Shown: positions 7,214-15,781, counted from the stretch's first letter. The stretch: 16,754 nucleotides of DNA from DUAL01 sp036012565 (GCA_036012565.1 DASCPP010000036.1:1-16754); one strand, 5' to 3'. The notes: a model not told the origin generated them from the sequence alone. Made by a program: numbers and translations.

Positions 7214-7903
7214 TTAAGCAATAACTTTTGACAAAATACTTTCAAACAATTTTCGTCCATTAGTGCTTTTAAGTTCTATGTCAGATGCTCGTTCAGGATG
7301 TGGCATCATACCAAAAACATTGCGATCTTTGTTGCAAACTCCCGCAATATTTTTAATTGAGCCATTAGGATTTGAATCTGCAGTTACTTCTCCTTTTTCA
7401 TTACAATATTTAAAAAGGATTTGGTTATTATTTTCTAAATCTTCCATTACTTTCTTATCAGCAAAATACCTTCCTTCTCCATGCGCAATAGGAATTTTGA
7501 TAGCTTTTTTGCTAAGCATATTGGTAAGTATTGTGTCTTCAGAAAAGGGTTTTAAATGTACATTTTTACAAATAAATTTATGATTGGTATTATGCAAAAG
7601 CACCCCTGGCAAAAGCCCTGTTTCGCACAAAATTTGGAAACCATTACAAATCCCCATTACAAATCCTCCAGCATTAGCAAAGCCAATAATTTCTTTCATA
7701 ATGGGAGAGAATTTTGCAATAGCACCAGAGCGTAAATAGTCGCCAAAAGAGAAACCTCCAGGCAAAATAATAAACTCACATTCTTGCAAATTAGTGTCCT
7801 TATGCCAAAGTTTTACCACCTCTTTTTTGAGGATACTTTCAAGCACATAAATCATATCCATATCGCAATTAGAACCAGGAAAAATAACTACTCCAAATTT
7901 CAT
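7214..7903 (-). CDS. purQ: Phosphoribosylformylglycinamidine synthase, glutaminase subunit PurQ
   Basis: Class I glutamine amidotransferase subunit that supplies ammonia for the fourth step of purine synthesis (FGAR to FGAM). The protein has 229 residues, normal for PurQ. The N-terminus MKFGVVIFPGSNCDMDM is diagnostic. The catalytic triad is visible as C86 in MGICNGFQIL and H202/E204 in MMPHPER, and LPGGFSFGDYLRSGAI is the oxyanion-loop region. A stand-alone PurQ implies a small PurL and a PurS elsewhere in the genome, neither of which is in this window. Its start lies 36 bases downstream of the DUF6427-type gene, so the two are probably cotranscribed. The 239-base spacer after its stop shows no convincing terminator. 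Confidence 0.96.
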   Translation of the reverse strand: MKFGVVIFPGSNCDMDMIYVLESILKKEVVKLWHKDTNLQECEFIILPGGFSFGDYLRSGAIAKFSPIMKEIIGFANAGGFVMGICNGFQILCETGLLPGVLLHNTNHKFICKNVHLKPFSEDTILTNMLSKKAIKIPIAHGEGRYFADKKVMEDLENNNQILFKYCNEKGEVTADSNPNGSIKNIAGVCNKDRNVFGMMPHPERASDIELKSTNGRKLFESILSKVIA

Positions 7904-7939
7904 TTTTATTGCTTTTAATTTATTGCAAAAATAAAATAA

Positions 7940-8860
7940 TTAAATCGAAATTCGATAATAAGCGGAAGCTAATAAAAAAAGTAAGAACAAAATCTCTGTT
8001 AATCTTTTTCGTTTGGAATACACAAAAAAGTTAGCCACTACTATGCTAATTGGTGTAAAGGCTAAAAAATAAGAGCCATCAATATTAATAAATAGAAGTA
8101 AAATAAAATAAGCAAGTATTATGAAAAAGGACTTTCTGGAGCGAATACTTTTTTTATACATCCACAATACAAGTTCGAGAAAGGAAAATAAAAGAATAAT
8201 CATCACAACAGTATACCAAATAATTTCGGCATAGGATAAAGTGTTAATTATTGGAACGTAGAGGGAGACAAGCTTAAATGTGGGGACATTAAATACAAAG
8301 GAATAGCCAAATATAAAAGTATAAATCTTATAAAATAGAATTGGGAGAGCAAGCCCAATTAATGAAATAAGAATGCTTCTCCAACTCATATTGCGAAAGG
8401 CAAGAAAAGCAACTATGATTAGAGGAAACAATAATAAAATATCAGAGTAGAACAGAGCAATTGTCCCTAGCAAAAAATTAGCATTAAAACTTTCAGAAAA
8501 TGGCCTATCCTTTTGGTAGGAAGAAAATAAAGCATTGATATAAAAAAGCAAGAAAAAGGAAATTATCCAAGAGTCTACTTGGGTAATAAAAGGAGTAGTA
8601 AGTAATAAAAAAATCGGAGCCAAAACCAAACTATTTTTCTTTATCACATCTTTTTCATAAATTAAATTATTCAAACCAACAGATTGCAAAAGAGGCAGAA
8701 ATAGCCCTAAAATAAAAACAGTAGTTGCCGAAAAAAAGGCGTGGAGATAAATATCAGAAAGCCTATTTGTAAAAATTGGCAAACACCAAAATAGTATAGC
8801 AAAAACCATAAAAAACACAATGGTTAGGGGGCTTGTCGTTTTTAAATTTTTCAGGAACAT
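7940..8860 (-). CDS. Multi-pass membrane protein resembling DUF6427
   Basis: An uncharacterised integral membrane protein of 306 residues. After a short start MFLKNLKTTSPL, nearly the whole chain consists of hydrophobic segments, roughly residues 13-32, 40-60, 78-95, 97-112, 128-152, 157-178, 195-222 and 245-300. That gives eight to ten likely transmembrane helices. No catalytic motif is evident. The short polar start, length and topology match the flavobacterial family DUF6427, which I recall occurring near purD and a small DUF6341 protein; the same neighbourhood is seen here. It is divergent from the small membrane protein gene at 8916 and upstream of purQ. Family assignment is by resemblance and context; the function is unknown, and a transporter or polymer-handling role would be speculation. 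Confidence 0.72.
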   Translation of the reverse strand: MFLKNLKTTSPLTIVFFMVFAILFWCLPIFTNRLSDIYLHAFFSATTVFILGLFLPLLQSVGLNNLIYEKDVIKKNSLVLAPIFLLLTTPFITQVDSWIISFFLLFYINALFSSYQKDRPFSESFNANFLLGTIALFYSDILLLFPLIIVAFLAFRNMSWRSILISLIGLALPILFYKIYTFIFGYSFVFNVPTFKLVSLYVPIINTLSYAEIIWYTVVMIILLFSFLELVLWMYKKSIRSRKSFFIILAYFILLLFINIDGSYFLAFTPISIVVANFFVYSKRKRLTEILFLLFLLASAYYRISI

Positions 8861-8884
8861 TTAAGTTAGATTCTAATAATTAAT

Positions 8885-8892
8885 TATTTTTG
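8885..8892 (+). promoter_or_regulatory. Bacteroidota -10 element for the small membrane protein gene
   Basis: TATTTTTG is an exact match to TAnnTTTG, placed so that transcription would begin around 8897-8899, leaving a leader of about 17 bases before the ATG at 8916. It lies in the 55-base divergent spacer. No clear -33 TTG is visible at the usual distance. Confidence 0.5.
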
Positions 8893-8915
8893 CCAAAGAA
8901 TTTTAAATTTATATA

Positions 8916-9092
8916 ATGAATAATTTTTTTTATGGCATAGCTAATTTTTTTGGTTATATTTTTGATTTTATGCCTACAATAGGTAACAAGATAAATTATT
9001 TTTATGTAGTAGTAATCTTTACTTTTTTGGTTGTATGGACCTTAAAAATGATAAAGCACAAAAAAGATGGACAGGAGCACAGCTCATCTTAA
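8916..9092 (+). CDS. Small single-pass membrane protein, DUF6341-like
   Basis: An ORF of 58 codons with TAA at 9090-9092. The protein starts MNNFFYGIANFFGYIFDFMP, an aromatic amphipathic stretch. It then has one strongly hydrophobic helix (about residues 28-44, YFYVVVIFTFLVVWTLK) and ends in a basic then polar tail (KMIKHKKDGQEHSSS). This layout, with aromatic N-terminus, one helix, and a KK-D-G-[QE]-E tail, resembles the flavobacterial small family DUF6341, sometimes mislabelled as uracil phosphoribosyltransferase, although I cannot align it here. Support for a real gene: a -10 element at a suitable distance, divergence from the DUF6427-type gene 55 bases away, and the same purD neighbourhood as in related genomes. 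Its last nine bases overlap the end of purD on the other strand. It falls below common ORF length cut-offs and would be easily missed. Function unknown. Confidence 0.68.
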   Translation: MNNFFYGIANFFGYIFDFMPTIGNKINYFYVVVIFTFLVVWTLKMIKHKKDGQEHSSS

Positions 9093-10358
9093 ATCAAAGC
9101 CAATATCTTTTCGGTAATATTTACTTTCAAAGTTAATTTTTTCCGCATTCACGAATGATTTGCTAAGTGCATCTTCTATGTTTTTGCCAAAAGAAGTAAC
9201 TGCTAAAACTCTGCCTCCATTTGTTAAAACAGCAGATCCTTCTTGTTTGGTCCCTGCATGAAAAACAATACTTCCTTCCACATCATCTAAACCAGCAATC
9301 ACTTTCCCCTTTTCATATTTTTCAGGATAACCACCAGAAACAAGCATCACAGTAGCGGCAGTATCTTCATCTATATGTAAATCTTTTTCACTAAAAGTGT
9401 CATCTCCAATTCCTTGAAATAAATGTAGTAAATCAGATTTTATTCTAGGAATAACTACTTCTGTTTCTGGGTCGCCCATTCGCACATTATACTCTATTAC
9501 TTTTGCATCATTTCCTTTAACAATAAGGCCAATAAAAATAAACCCATGATATGTGATTCCCTCTTCTTTTAAGCCATGAATGGTGGGTTTTATAATTTCA
9601 GATTCTACTTTTTCAATAAAAAACCTGTCGGCAAAAGGTACTGGAGATATAGCGCCCATTCCTCCAGTATTAAGACCTGTATCTCCTTCGCTAATTCTTT
9701 TATAATCTTTTGCGGAAGGTAAAATCTTATAGGAATTCCCATCTGTTAACACAAACACAGAAAGTTCAATGCCACTTAAAAATTCTTCTACAACAACTGT
9801 TGAACTTGCTTTTCCGAATTTTGCATCAGCAACCATTGCTTTTAGTTCTTTCTTGGCCTCTACTAAGTTTTCCAAAATCAGAACTCCTTTACCAGCCGCC
9901 AAGCCATCTGCTTTCAAAACATAAGGAGGCTTTAAGCTTTCCAAAAAAGCATAACCATCTTCTAAATCATTTTTTGTAAAAGCCTCATATTTTGCAGTAG
10001 GAATATCATATTTCTGCATAAACTGTTTTGCAAACTCTTTACTACCCTCTAATTTTGCGCCCTTTTTTGAAGGTCCAATTACGGTTATGTGTTTTAGTTT
10101 CTCATCTTCCGAAAAGAAATCAAAAATCCCTTTTACTAATGGATCTTCTGGACCAACAATAAGCATGTCAATCTCTTCATTAAGAACTAATTTTTTGATA
10201 CTTTCAAAATCAGTTACGCCAACATCAATATTAGTTCCTAATTCATTTGTTCCAGCATTTCCAGGCGCAATAAGTAGTTTTTTACACAAACTACTTTGTG
10301 CAATTTTCCAAGCAAAAGCATGCTCTCTTCCTCCACCACCTAATAAAAGGATATTCAT
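9084..10358 (-). CDS. purD: Phosphoribosylamine-glycine ligase (GAR synthetase)
   Basis: Catalyses the second step of purine synthesis: phosphoribosylamine plus glycine and ATP gives GAR. The protein has 424 residues, the standard length. The N-terminal Rossmann start MNILLLGGGGREHAFAWKI is diagnostic. It is followed by GPEDPLVKGI, the ATP-grasp lysine and glycine loop KADGLAAGKGVL, the GLNTGGMGAISPVPF segment, and the metal-binding EYNVRMGDPETE. No key segment is missing. It starts 47 bases after the yebC stop with no promoter visible between, so it is probably the last gene of an ldcA-lepA-yebC-purD transcript. Its stop (TGA at 9086-9084) overlaps the convergent small membrane protein gene by nine bases. 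Confidence 0.97.
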   Translation of the reverse strand: MNILLLGGGGREHAFAWKIAQSSLCKKLLIAPGNAGTNELGTNIDVGVTDFESIKKLVLNEEIDMLIVGPEDPLVKGIFDFFSEDEKLKHITVIGPSKKGAKLEGSKEFAKQFMQKYDIPTAKYEAFTKNDLEDGYAFLESLKPPYVLKADGLAAGKGVLILENLVEAKKELKAMVADAKFGKASSTVVVEEFLSGIELSVFVLTDGNSYKILPSAKDYKRISEGDTGLNTGGMGAISPVPFADRFFIEKVESEIIKPTIHGLKEEGITYHGFIFIGLIVKGNDAKVIEYNVRMGDPETEVVIPRIKSDLLHLFQGIGDDTFSEKDLHIDEDTAATVMLVSGGYPEKYEKGKVIAGLDDVEGSIVFHAGTKQEGSAVLTNGGRVLAVTSFGKNIEDALSKSFVNAEKINFESKYYRKDIGFDLR

Positions 10359-10405
10359 TTATTTTGTTTTAACGTAATATTTTGCGTTCTGCAATTTACG
10401 ATATT

Positions 10406-11161
10406 TTATTTTTCTTCAAATGTCTGCATTAGTTCATCAGTCATTTCTAAATTATGAAATACATTTTGCACATCATCATCTTCCTCAAACTTATCAATCA
10501 TCTTTAGCACCGATTTGGATTTTTCTACATCTAAAATCTTTGTAGTGTTTGGTATTCTCTGTAATTCAGCTGATTGGATTTCAATCTCCAACTCTCCTAA
10601 TTTTTTTTGCATAACACTAAAATCAGCAAAGTCAGTATAAATCAAAATAATGGCTTTTTCTTTTTCTAATTTTTCCAATCCCCCATCAATTAGTTCCATT
10701 TCCAACTCTTCCAAATCTATCTTTATATTTTCATAAGTTATGGTAAAAACTCCTTTCCGATCAAAAATAAATTCCAAAGAACCATTTGTTCCTAAATTAC
10801 CACCATATTTACTAAATATAGCACGAATATTAGCAATTGTTCGATTATTATTATCTGTAGTACATTCTGCAAAAACCGCCACACCATTAGAAGCGTATCC
10901 TTCAAAAGTAACCTCCTCATAAGATGTCCCGCCCGTACCACTTGCCTTTTTTATCGTTCTTTCAATGGTGTCTTTTGGCATATTTGCCCCTTTAGCATTT
11001 TGCACTGCCGTGCGTAATCTAGGATTTGTTTCTTGTTCAGAGCCACCTTCTTTTACTGCTACTGTTAATTCTTTAATAATCCGTGTAAATATTTTTGAGC
11101 GTTTTGCATCTTGCGCTCCCTTTCTATGTTTAATATTTGCCCATTTACTATGCCCTGACAT
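10406..11161 (-). CDS. yebC: YebC/PmpR family protein
   Basis: A 251-residue member of the YebC/TACO1 family. Members have been described both as DNA-binding regulators and as factors that help ribosomes translate difficult sequences; which applies here is unknown. The N-terminal signature MSGHSKWANIKHRKGAQDAKRSKIFTR is nearly invariant in the family. It is followed by GGSEQETNPRLRTAVQNAKGANMPKDTIERTIKKA and the YEEVTFEGYASNGVAVF segment, and the acidic C-terminus (FEEDDDVQNVFHNLEM) is also typical. The start lies 25 bases downstream of lepA, a pairing with another translation factor that suits a role in translation. Length and motifs are complete. Confidence 0.96.
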   Translation of the reverse strand: MSGHSKWANIKHRKGAQDAKRSKIFTRIIKELTVAVKEGGSEQETNPRLRTAVQNAKGANMPKDTIERTIKKASGTGGTSYEEVTFEGYASNGVAVFAECTTDNNNRTIANIRAIFSKYGGNLGTNGSLEFIFDRKGVFTITYENIKIDLEELEMELIDGGLEKLEKEKAIILIYTDFADFSVMQKKLGELEIEIQSAELQRIPNTTKILDVEKSKSVLKMIDKFEEDDDVQNVFHNLEMTDELMQTFEEK

Positions 11162-11186
11162 ACTTAAAGTTTTTCAAAAATAATAA

Positions 11187-12965
11187 TTAATTGTCCAATT
11201 TTAAAACTGCCATAAATGCATTTTGTGGGATTTCTACATTCCCAACCTGTCGCATTCGTTTCTTTCCTTTTTTTTGTTTTTCCAAAAGCTTTCTCTTTCG
11301 AGTGATATCCCCTCCATAACATTTTGCGGTTACATCTTTCCTCAAAGCTTTTACCGTTTCACGCGAGATAATTTTAGAGCCAATAGCCGATTGTATAGCA
11401 ATATCAAATTGTTGTCTTGGAATAAGTTCTCTCAATTTTACACAAATTTTTTTTCCAAAAGCATACGCATGGTCTCTGTGAATAAGTGCTGATAGCGCAT
11501 CTACTTGATCGCCATTTAACAGAATATCCAACTTTGCCAAATTAGAACGCTTATAGTCTAATGGCTGATAATCAAAGGACGCGTAGCCCCTTGAAACGGT
11601 TTTGAGTTTGTCGTAAAAATCAAAAACAATTTCACCAAGTGGCATTTCAAAAGAAAGCTCAACCCTATCAGTAGTTAAATAAACCTGGTTTTTTAGCTCT
11701 CCTCTTTTTTCAATACAAAGTGTCATTATTGTTCCAACAAAATCAGATTTTGTAATAATTTGAGCCCTAATATATGGTTCTTCTACATAGTCTAAAATAC
11801 TGCCGTCAGGCAAATCGGAAGGATTATGTATGGCCAATTTCTCACTCCTTGAAGTATAGGCAAAATAAGATACATTTGGCACAGTTGTAATAACGGTCAT
11901 GTCAAACTCCCTTTCTAATCTTTCCTGAATAATTTCCATGTGAAGCATTCCCAAAAAACCACACCTAAAACCAAAACCTAAAGCGGTGGAGGATTCTGGC
12001 TCGTATGTAAGGGCAGCATCATTTAGTTGGAGTTTTTCCATGGAATTTCTCAGTTCTTCATAGTCGTCCGTATCCACTGGATAAATTCCTGCAAACACCA
12101 TTGGTTTCACATCCTCAAAGCCTTGTATGGCCTCAGTTGCAGGATTTTCAACAGAGGTAATGGTATCCCCAACTTTCACTTCTTTCGCCTCTTTAATTCC
12201 AGAAATGATATAGCCCACTTCACCGGCACTCATCTTCTTTTTTGGGGCTTGCTTAAATTTTAATGCACCAATTTCATCTGCAAAATATTCCTTTCCAGTG
12301 GCAATGAACTTTACTTTATCTCCTTTTTGAATTTCTCCATTTAGTATTTTGAAATAGGCTTCAATCCCCCTGAAAGGATTGTAAACTGAATCAAAAATCA
12401 TTGCTTGAAGGGGTTTGTTTATATCACCCTTTGGAGAGGGGACTCTTTCAATAATTGCCTTTAAAATATTTTCAATCCCAATTCCTGTTTTTGCACTTGC
12501 AGGAATTATTTTATCTTCCGTGCAGCCAATTAAATCAATAATTTGATCGGCAACTACTTCCGGTTCTGCTGATAGTAAATCCACTTTATTCACAACAGGG
12601 ATAATTTCCAAATCGTTTCCCAATGCCAAATACAAATTGGAAATGGTTTGTGCCTGAATTCCCTGAGCTGCATCTACAATTAGTAATGCGCCTTCACAAG
12701 CAGCAATAGAGCGAGAAACTTCATAAGAAAAATCGACATGACCAGGAGTATCAATCAAATTGAGAGTGTAGCCATTATATTCCATTTGCATGGCATGGCT
12801 TTTTATGGTGATTCCTCTTTCACGCTCCAAGTCCATATTATCCAAGAGCTGCTCTTGCGCATCTCTTTTGGTAACCGTGCCGGTTACTTCCAGCAATCTA
12901 TCGGCAAGGGTGCTTTTCCCATGGTCGATATGGGCAATAATGCAAAAATTTCTAATCTTTTTCAT
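11187..12965 (-). CDS. lepA: Elongation factor 4 (LepA GTPase)
   Basis: Ribosome-associated translational GTPase implicated in back-translocation and in 30S assembly and initiation. The protein has 592 residues, close to the usual 595-600. G1 is AHIDHGKST (residues 11-19), the switch I region is MDLERERGITIKSHA (T53), G3 is DTPGHVDFS (starting at 72), and G4 is NKVD. The family-specific C-terminal domain is present, including EPYIRAQIITKSDFVGTIM, the RGYASFDY segment and the lysine-rich tail DITRKRKLLEKQKKGKKRMR. The start at 12965 gives the expected MKKIRNFCIIAHIDHGK N-terminus. It sits 37 bases after the LD-carboxypeptidase stop and 25 before yebC, consistent with one transcript. Confidence 0.98.
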   Translation of the reverse strand: MKKIRNFCIIAHIDHGKSTLADRLLEVTGTVTKRDAQEQLLDNMDLERERGITIKSHAMQMEYNGYTLNLIDTPGHVDFSYEVSRSIAACEGALLIVDAAQGIQAQTISNLYLALGNDLEIIPVVNKVDLLSAEPEVVADQIIDLIGCTEDKIIPASAKTGIGIENILKAIIERVPSPKGDINKPLQAMIFDSVYNPFRGIEAYFKILNGEIQKGDKVKFIATGKEYFADEIGALKFKQAPKKKMSAGEVGYIISGIKEAKEVKVGDTITSVENPATEAIQGFEDVKPMVFAGIYPVDTDDYEELRNSMEKLQLNDAALTYEPESSTALGFGFRCGFLGMLHMEIIQERLEREFDMTVITTVPNVSYFAYTSRSEKLAIHNPSDLPDGSILDYVEEPYIRAQIITKSDFVGTIMTLCIEKRGELKNQVYLTTDRVELSFEMPLGEIVFDFYDKLKTVSRGYASFDYQPLDYKRSNLAKLDILLNGDQVDALSALIHRDHAYAFGKKICVKLRELIPRQQFDIAIQSAIGSKIISRETVKALRKDVTAKCYGGDITRKRKLLEKQKKGKKRMRQVGNVEIPQNAFMAVLKLDN

Positions 12966-13002
12966 GAAATGCTAAAATACAGTTTTTCAATTAGGAATTG
13001 GT

Positions 13003-13902
13003 TTAATAGGGATAAGTTAATCTTACTTTTTTTGCAGAAATTTCTAATAAGGATTTTACACCAAATACAATGGCGCTATTATCGTTTATATGCCCAGCAG
13101 GAAACCCAAAACAAATAGGGAAATTATATTTTTTTGTGTGCTCTAAAATTATTTGTTCAGCCGTTTTCCCAAAGGGGATATTATTGTCATTCATATCACT
13201 CATTCCTCCTACAATCAAAGCTTTTAGATTTTCAAATTTACCATTTCTTTTAAGATTCATTATCATTCTGTCAATATGGTATAAATACTCATCCAAATCT
13301 TCTATAAATAGTATTTTCCCATCTGTGTCTATATCTGAATCAGAACCTAACAATGAATACAAAATAGATAAATTTCCGCCAACAATTTCCGCTTCAATTC
13401 GTCCTTTTTTATTTAGAGGATGGGGATCACATTCTGCAATAGTCCCCTCTCTAAAAAGTGATTTTTTCAAACTCTTCAAAGCATCTTTTGTATTTGTTGC
13501 AAAGTTTATCGGCATAGTAGCATGTATAGAGGCAACTCCTAAATTATGCAAATGAGAATGCAGTACAGTAACATCACTATATCCCACAATCCATTTTGGA
13601 TTTTTTTTCAAATTGGCGAAATCAATATTATCAATAATTTGAACCGTGCCATAACCGCCTCTTGCACACAAAATTGCTTTGATTTTGTCATTATTAATCA
13701 TAGATTGTAAATCAGTTGTTCTTTGTTTTACAGCCCCAGCAAACTGATTATCATCTTCAAAAAGATTTTCGGCTAAAACTAATTCTAGACCCCAACTTTC
13801 CAAAGTGTTAATTGCATGGCTTAGTTCTTCCAAAGAAATTTTTCGTGCGGTAGAAACAATTCCTATTTTATCTCCTCTTGTTAATTTTGACGGAATAATC
13901 AT
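13003..13902 (-). CDS. LD-carboxypeptidase (peptidase family S66)
   Basis: Cytoplasmic serine peptidase that removes the terminal D-alanine from the murein tetrapeptide during peptidoglycan recycling (LdcA type). The protein has 299 residues, normal for the family. It shows ARGGYGTVQIID (residues 80-91), nucleophile S109 in GYSDVTVLH, E201 in FIEDLDEYLYHIDRM, and H271 in FGFPAGHINDN, which together match the Ser-Glu-His triad of S66 peptidases. The related MccF immunity proteins share this fold, but there is no microcin context and the layout is ordinary LdcA. It has no signal peptide, in keeping with a cytoplasmic site. It is the first gene of the leftward lepA group and divergent from metG; I could not find a matching -10 element for it in the 130-base spacer. 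Confidence 0.93.
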   Translation of the reverse strand: MIIPSKLTRGDKIGIVSTARKISLEELSHAINTLESWGLELVLAENLFEDDNQFAGAVKQRTTDLQSMINNDKIKAILCARGGYGTVQIIDNIDFANLKKNPKWIVGYSDVTVLHSHLHNLGVASIHATMPINFATNTKDALKSLKKSLFREGTIAECDPHPLNKKGRIEAEIVGGNLSILYSLLGSDSDIDTDGKILFIEDLDEYLYHIDRMIMNLKRNGKFENLKALIVGGMSDMNDNNIPFGKTAEQIILEHTKKYNFPICFGFPAGHINDNSAIVFGVKSLLEISAKKVRLTYPY

Positions 13903-13999
13903 AAAATTTGTTTATTCATTTATTTCGTTAATTCGCTTTTCGCATATTATTGCTCCTCTAATATCTGACATCTATATCTAATTTCTAATAAGTAAAACT

Positions 14000-14007
14000 T
14001 ATATTTG
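14000..14007 (+). promoter_or_regulatory. Bacteroidota -10 element for metG
   Basis: TATATTTG matches TAnnTTTG exactly and is followed by C, common in this promoter class. Transcription would start near 14012-14014, about 20 bases before the metG ATG. It lies in the divergent ldcA-type/metG spacer (13903-14032). A clear -33 TTG is not visible. Confidence 0.6.
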
Positions 14008-14032
14008 CGAAAATAATTTTTTTCTGATAGAA

Positions 14033-15727
14033 ATGAGCACAAAAAGATATACAGTTACCTCTGCACTACCTTATGCCAATGGACCTTTACACATTGGGCA
14101 CATTGCTGGCGCATATCTCCCTGCCGATATTTATGTAAGGTATTTAAGAGGGAAAGGACATGATGTTGTCTTTGTTTGTGGCTCAGATGAGCATGGTGCA
14201 GCCATTACTTTACAGGCAAAAAAAGATGGAGTAAGTCCTCAGGAAATTGTAGATAAATACCATAACAGAAATAAAAAAGCATTTGCTAATTTTGGAATTG
14301 AGTTTAGTGTTTATCATAGAACCTCCCATAAGTTACACCATGAAACGGCACAAGAATTTTTTAAAACTTTGGAGCAGAAAGGAGTTTTTACTAAAAAAAC
14401 TTCTGAGCAATTTTATGATGAAAAAAATAAACAGTTTTTAGCAGATCGATATATTAGTGGAGAGTGTCCAAAGTGTAATGAAAGGGATGCATATGGCGAC
14501 CAATGTGAAAAATGTGGCTCGACTCTAAGCCCAAATGAGTTAATAAATCCTAAATCAACTTTAAGTGGAAATACACCAGTGAAAAAGGATACTACCCATT
14601 GGTATTTGCCAATGCAAGACCATGAAAACTGGTTAAAACCGTGGATAGAAGATGGAATATTGAATGGGAAAAATCACCATGATGCAAAGGCATGGAGAAG
14701 TCAAGTAATAGGGCAGTGCAAATCATGGATTGATGGCGGATTACAAGCCCGTGCCATGACGCGTGATTTGGAATGGGGCGTAAAAGTTCCTATAAAAGGT
14801 GGGGATGGGAAAGTACTTTATGTATGGCTGGATGCTCCTATTGGTTATATCTCAGCTACCAAACAATGGGCTACTGACAATGGTAAAAACTGGGAAGATT
14901 ATTGGAAAAGTGAAGATACCGAGCTTGTCCATTTTATTGGGAAAGACAATATTGTTTTCCATTGTATTATTTTTCCAATCATCTTAAAATCCCATGAAGG
15001 ATATATTTTACCTACCAATGTTCCGGCCAATGAGTTTTTGAATTTAGAAGGAGAAAAATTATCTACTTCCAGAAATTGGGCAATTTGGCTAGATGAATAT
15101 TTTGAAGACTTTAAAGGGCAAGAAGATGCCATGCGTTATGTCCTTTGTGCTACCGCTCCTGAAAGTAAGGATACTGATTTTACATGGAAAGATTTCCAAG
15201 CGAGAAATAATAATGAATTGGTTGCCATTTTTGGGAATTTTATTAATCGTGTGGTGGTGTTAATCAATAAATATTGGGAAGGAGTTGTACCTAATTGTAA
15301 CACACTTGATGATTACGACAAAGAGGTATTAGAAAAATTAAAAGAATTTCCAAAGAAAATTGGCGCTTCCATTGAAAAATATAGATTCCGTGAGGCATTA
15401 GCAGAATTCATGAAGTTAGCTCGACTTGGAAACAAATATTTAGCGGATACAGAACCTTGGAAACTCAAAAAAACGGACGAAAGCAGAACAGAAACGATAA
15501 TGAATATTGCCATGCAAATTGCAGCATCTTTAGCGATTCTCTCAGAGCCGTTCATGCCTTTTGCCTCTAGTAAATTAAAAAATATTTTAGCACTTAAAGA
15601 GGTTAGATGGAGTGATGCAGGGGAAATCACTATTATGGAAAATCATAAAATAAATAAAGCAATTCATTTGTTTGAAAAGATTGAAGACGAGAAGATAGAG
15701 GAACAAAGAGCAAAACTAAAAGCATAA
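14033..15727 (+). CDS. metG: Methionyl-tRNA synthetase, form without the C-terminal tRNA-binding domain
   Basis: Charges tRNA-Met with methionine in the cytoplasm. The protein has 564 residues. Class I signatures are HIGH at 20-23 and KLSTS at 342-346, the latter a variant of KMSKS that I recall as common in this phylum. The connective-peptide zinc knuckle has C145, C148, C158 and C161 (CPKC and CEKC). The anticodon-binding helical domain is intact (EALAEFMKLARLGNKYLADTEPWKLKK). The chain stops after FEKIEDEKIEEQRAKLKA, the linker point where many relatives near 680-700 residues continue into an EMAP-like tRNA-binding and dimerisation domain. The 54 bases before the next start contain no remnant of that domain, so it is cleanly absent rather than frameshifted. 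The core enzyme should be functional, probably as a monomer (inference). Confidence 0.95.
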   Translation: MSTKRYTVTSALPYANGPLHIGHIAGAYLPADIYVRYLRGKGHDVVFVCGSDEHGAAITLQAKKDGVSPQEIVDKYHNRNKKAFANFGIEFSVYHRTSHKLHHETAQEFFKTLEQKGVFTKKTSEQFYDEKNKQFLADRYISGECPKCNERDAYGDQCEKCGSTLSPNELINPKSTLSGNTPVKKDTTHWYLPMQDHENWLKPWIEDGILNGKNHHDAKAWRSQVIGQCKSWIDGGLQARAMTRDLEWGVKVPIKGGDGKVLYVWLDAPIGYISATKQWATDNGKNWEDYWKSEDTELVHFIGKDNIVFHCIIFPIILKSHEGYILPTNVPANEFLNLEGEKLSTSRNWAIWLDEYFEDFKGQEDAMRYVLCATAPESKDTDFTWKDFQARNNNELVAIFGNFINRVVVLINKYWEGVVPNCNTLDDYDKEVLEKLKEFPKKIGASIEKYRFREALAEFMKLARLGNKYLADTEPWKLKKTDESRTETIMNIAMQIAASLAILSEPFMPFASSKLKNILALKEVRWSDAGEITIMENHKINKAIHLFEKIEDEKIEEQRAKLKA

Positions 15728-15733
15728 AAATTG

Positions 15734-15747
15734 TTATGCAAGCATAA
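15734..15747 (+). other. Short inverted repeat between metG and the hydrolase gene
   Basis: TTATGCAAGCATAA has 6-base arms (TTATGC and GCATAA) around AA, beginning seven bases after the metG stop. With weaker pairs the arms can extend to about nine. The central spacing is too tight for a perfect hairpin and no T run follows, so it is not a good terminator. It could equally be a protein-binding dyad for the downstream gene or chance. Confidence 0.25.
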
Positions 15748-15781
15748 TAAACGCTATATTAGCAATCCAAAATTTTAAGTT

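Noticed and set aside
7263..7583. Plus-strand open frame inside purQ
   Set aside because: Antisense shadow of purQ with no recognisable domain.
9710..10377. Plus-strand open frames inside purD
   Set aside because: Leucine-, histidine- and serine-rich antisense shadows typical of this base composition.
12738..13555. Plus-strand open frames antisense to lepA and the LD-carboxypeptidase gene
   Set aside because: Antisense frames lacking domains; the opposite-strand genes account for the region.
13003..13902. MccF-type microcin immunity protein
   Set aside because: It shares the S66 fold, but no microcin genes are nearby and the sequence reads as an ordinary murein LD-carboxypeptidase.
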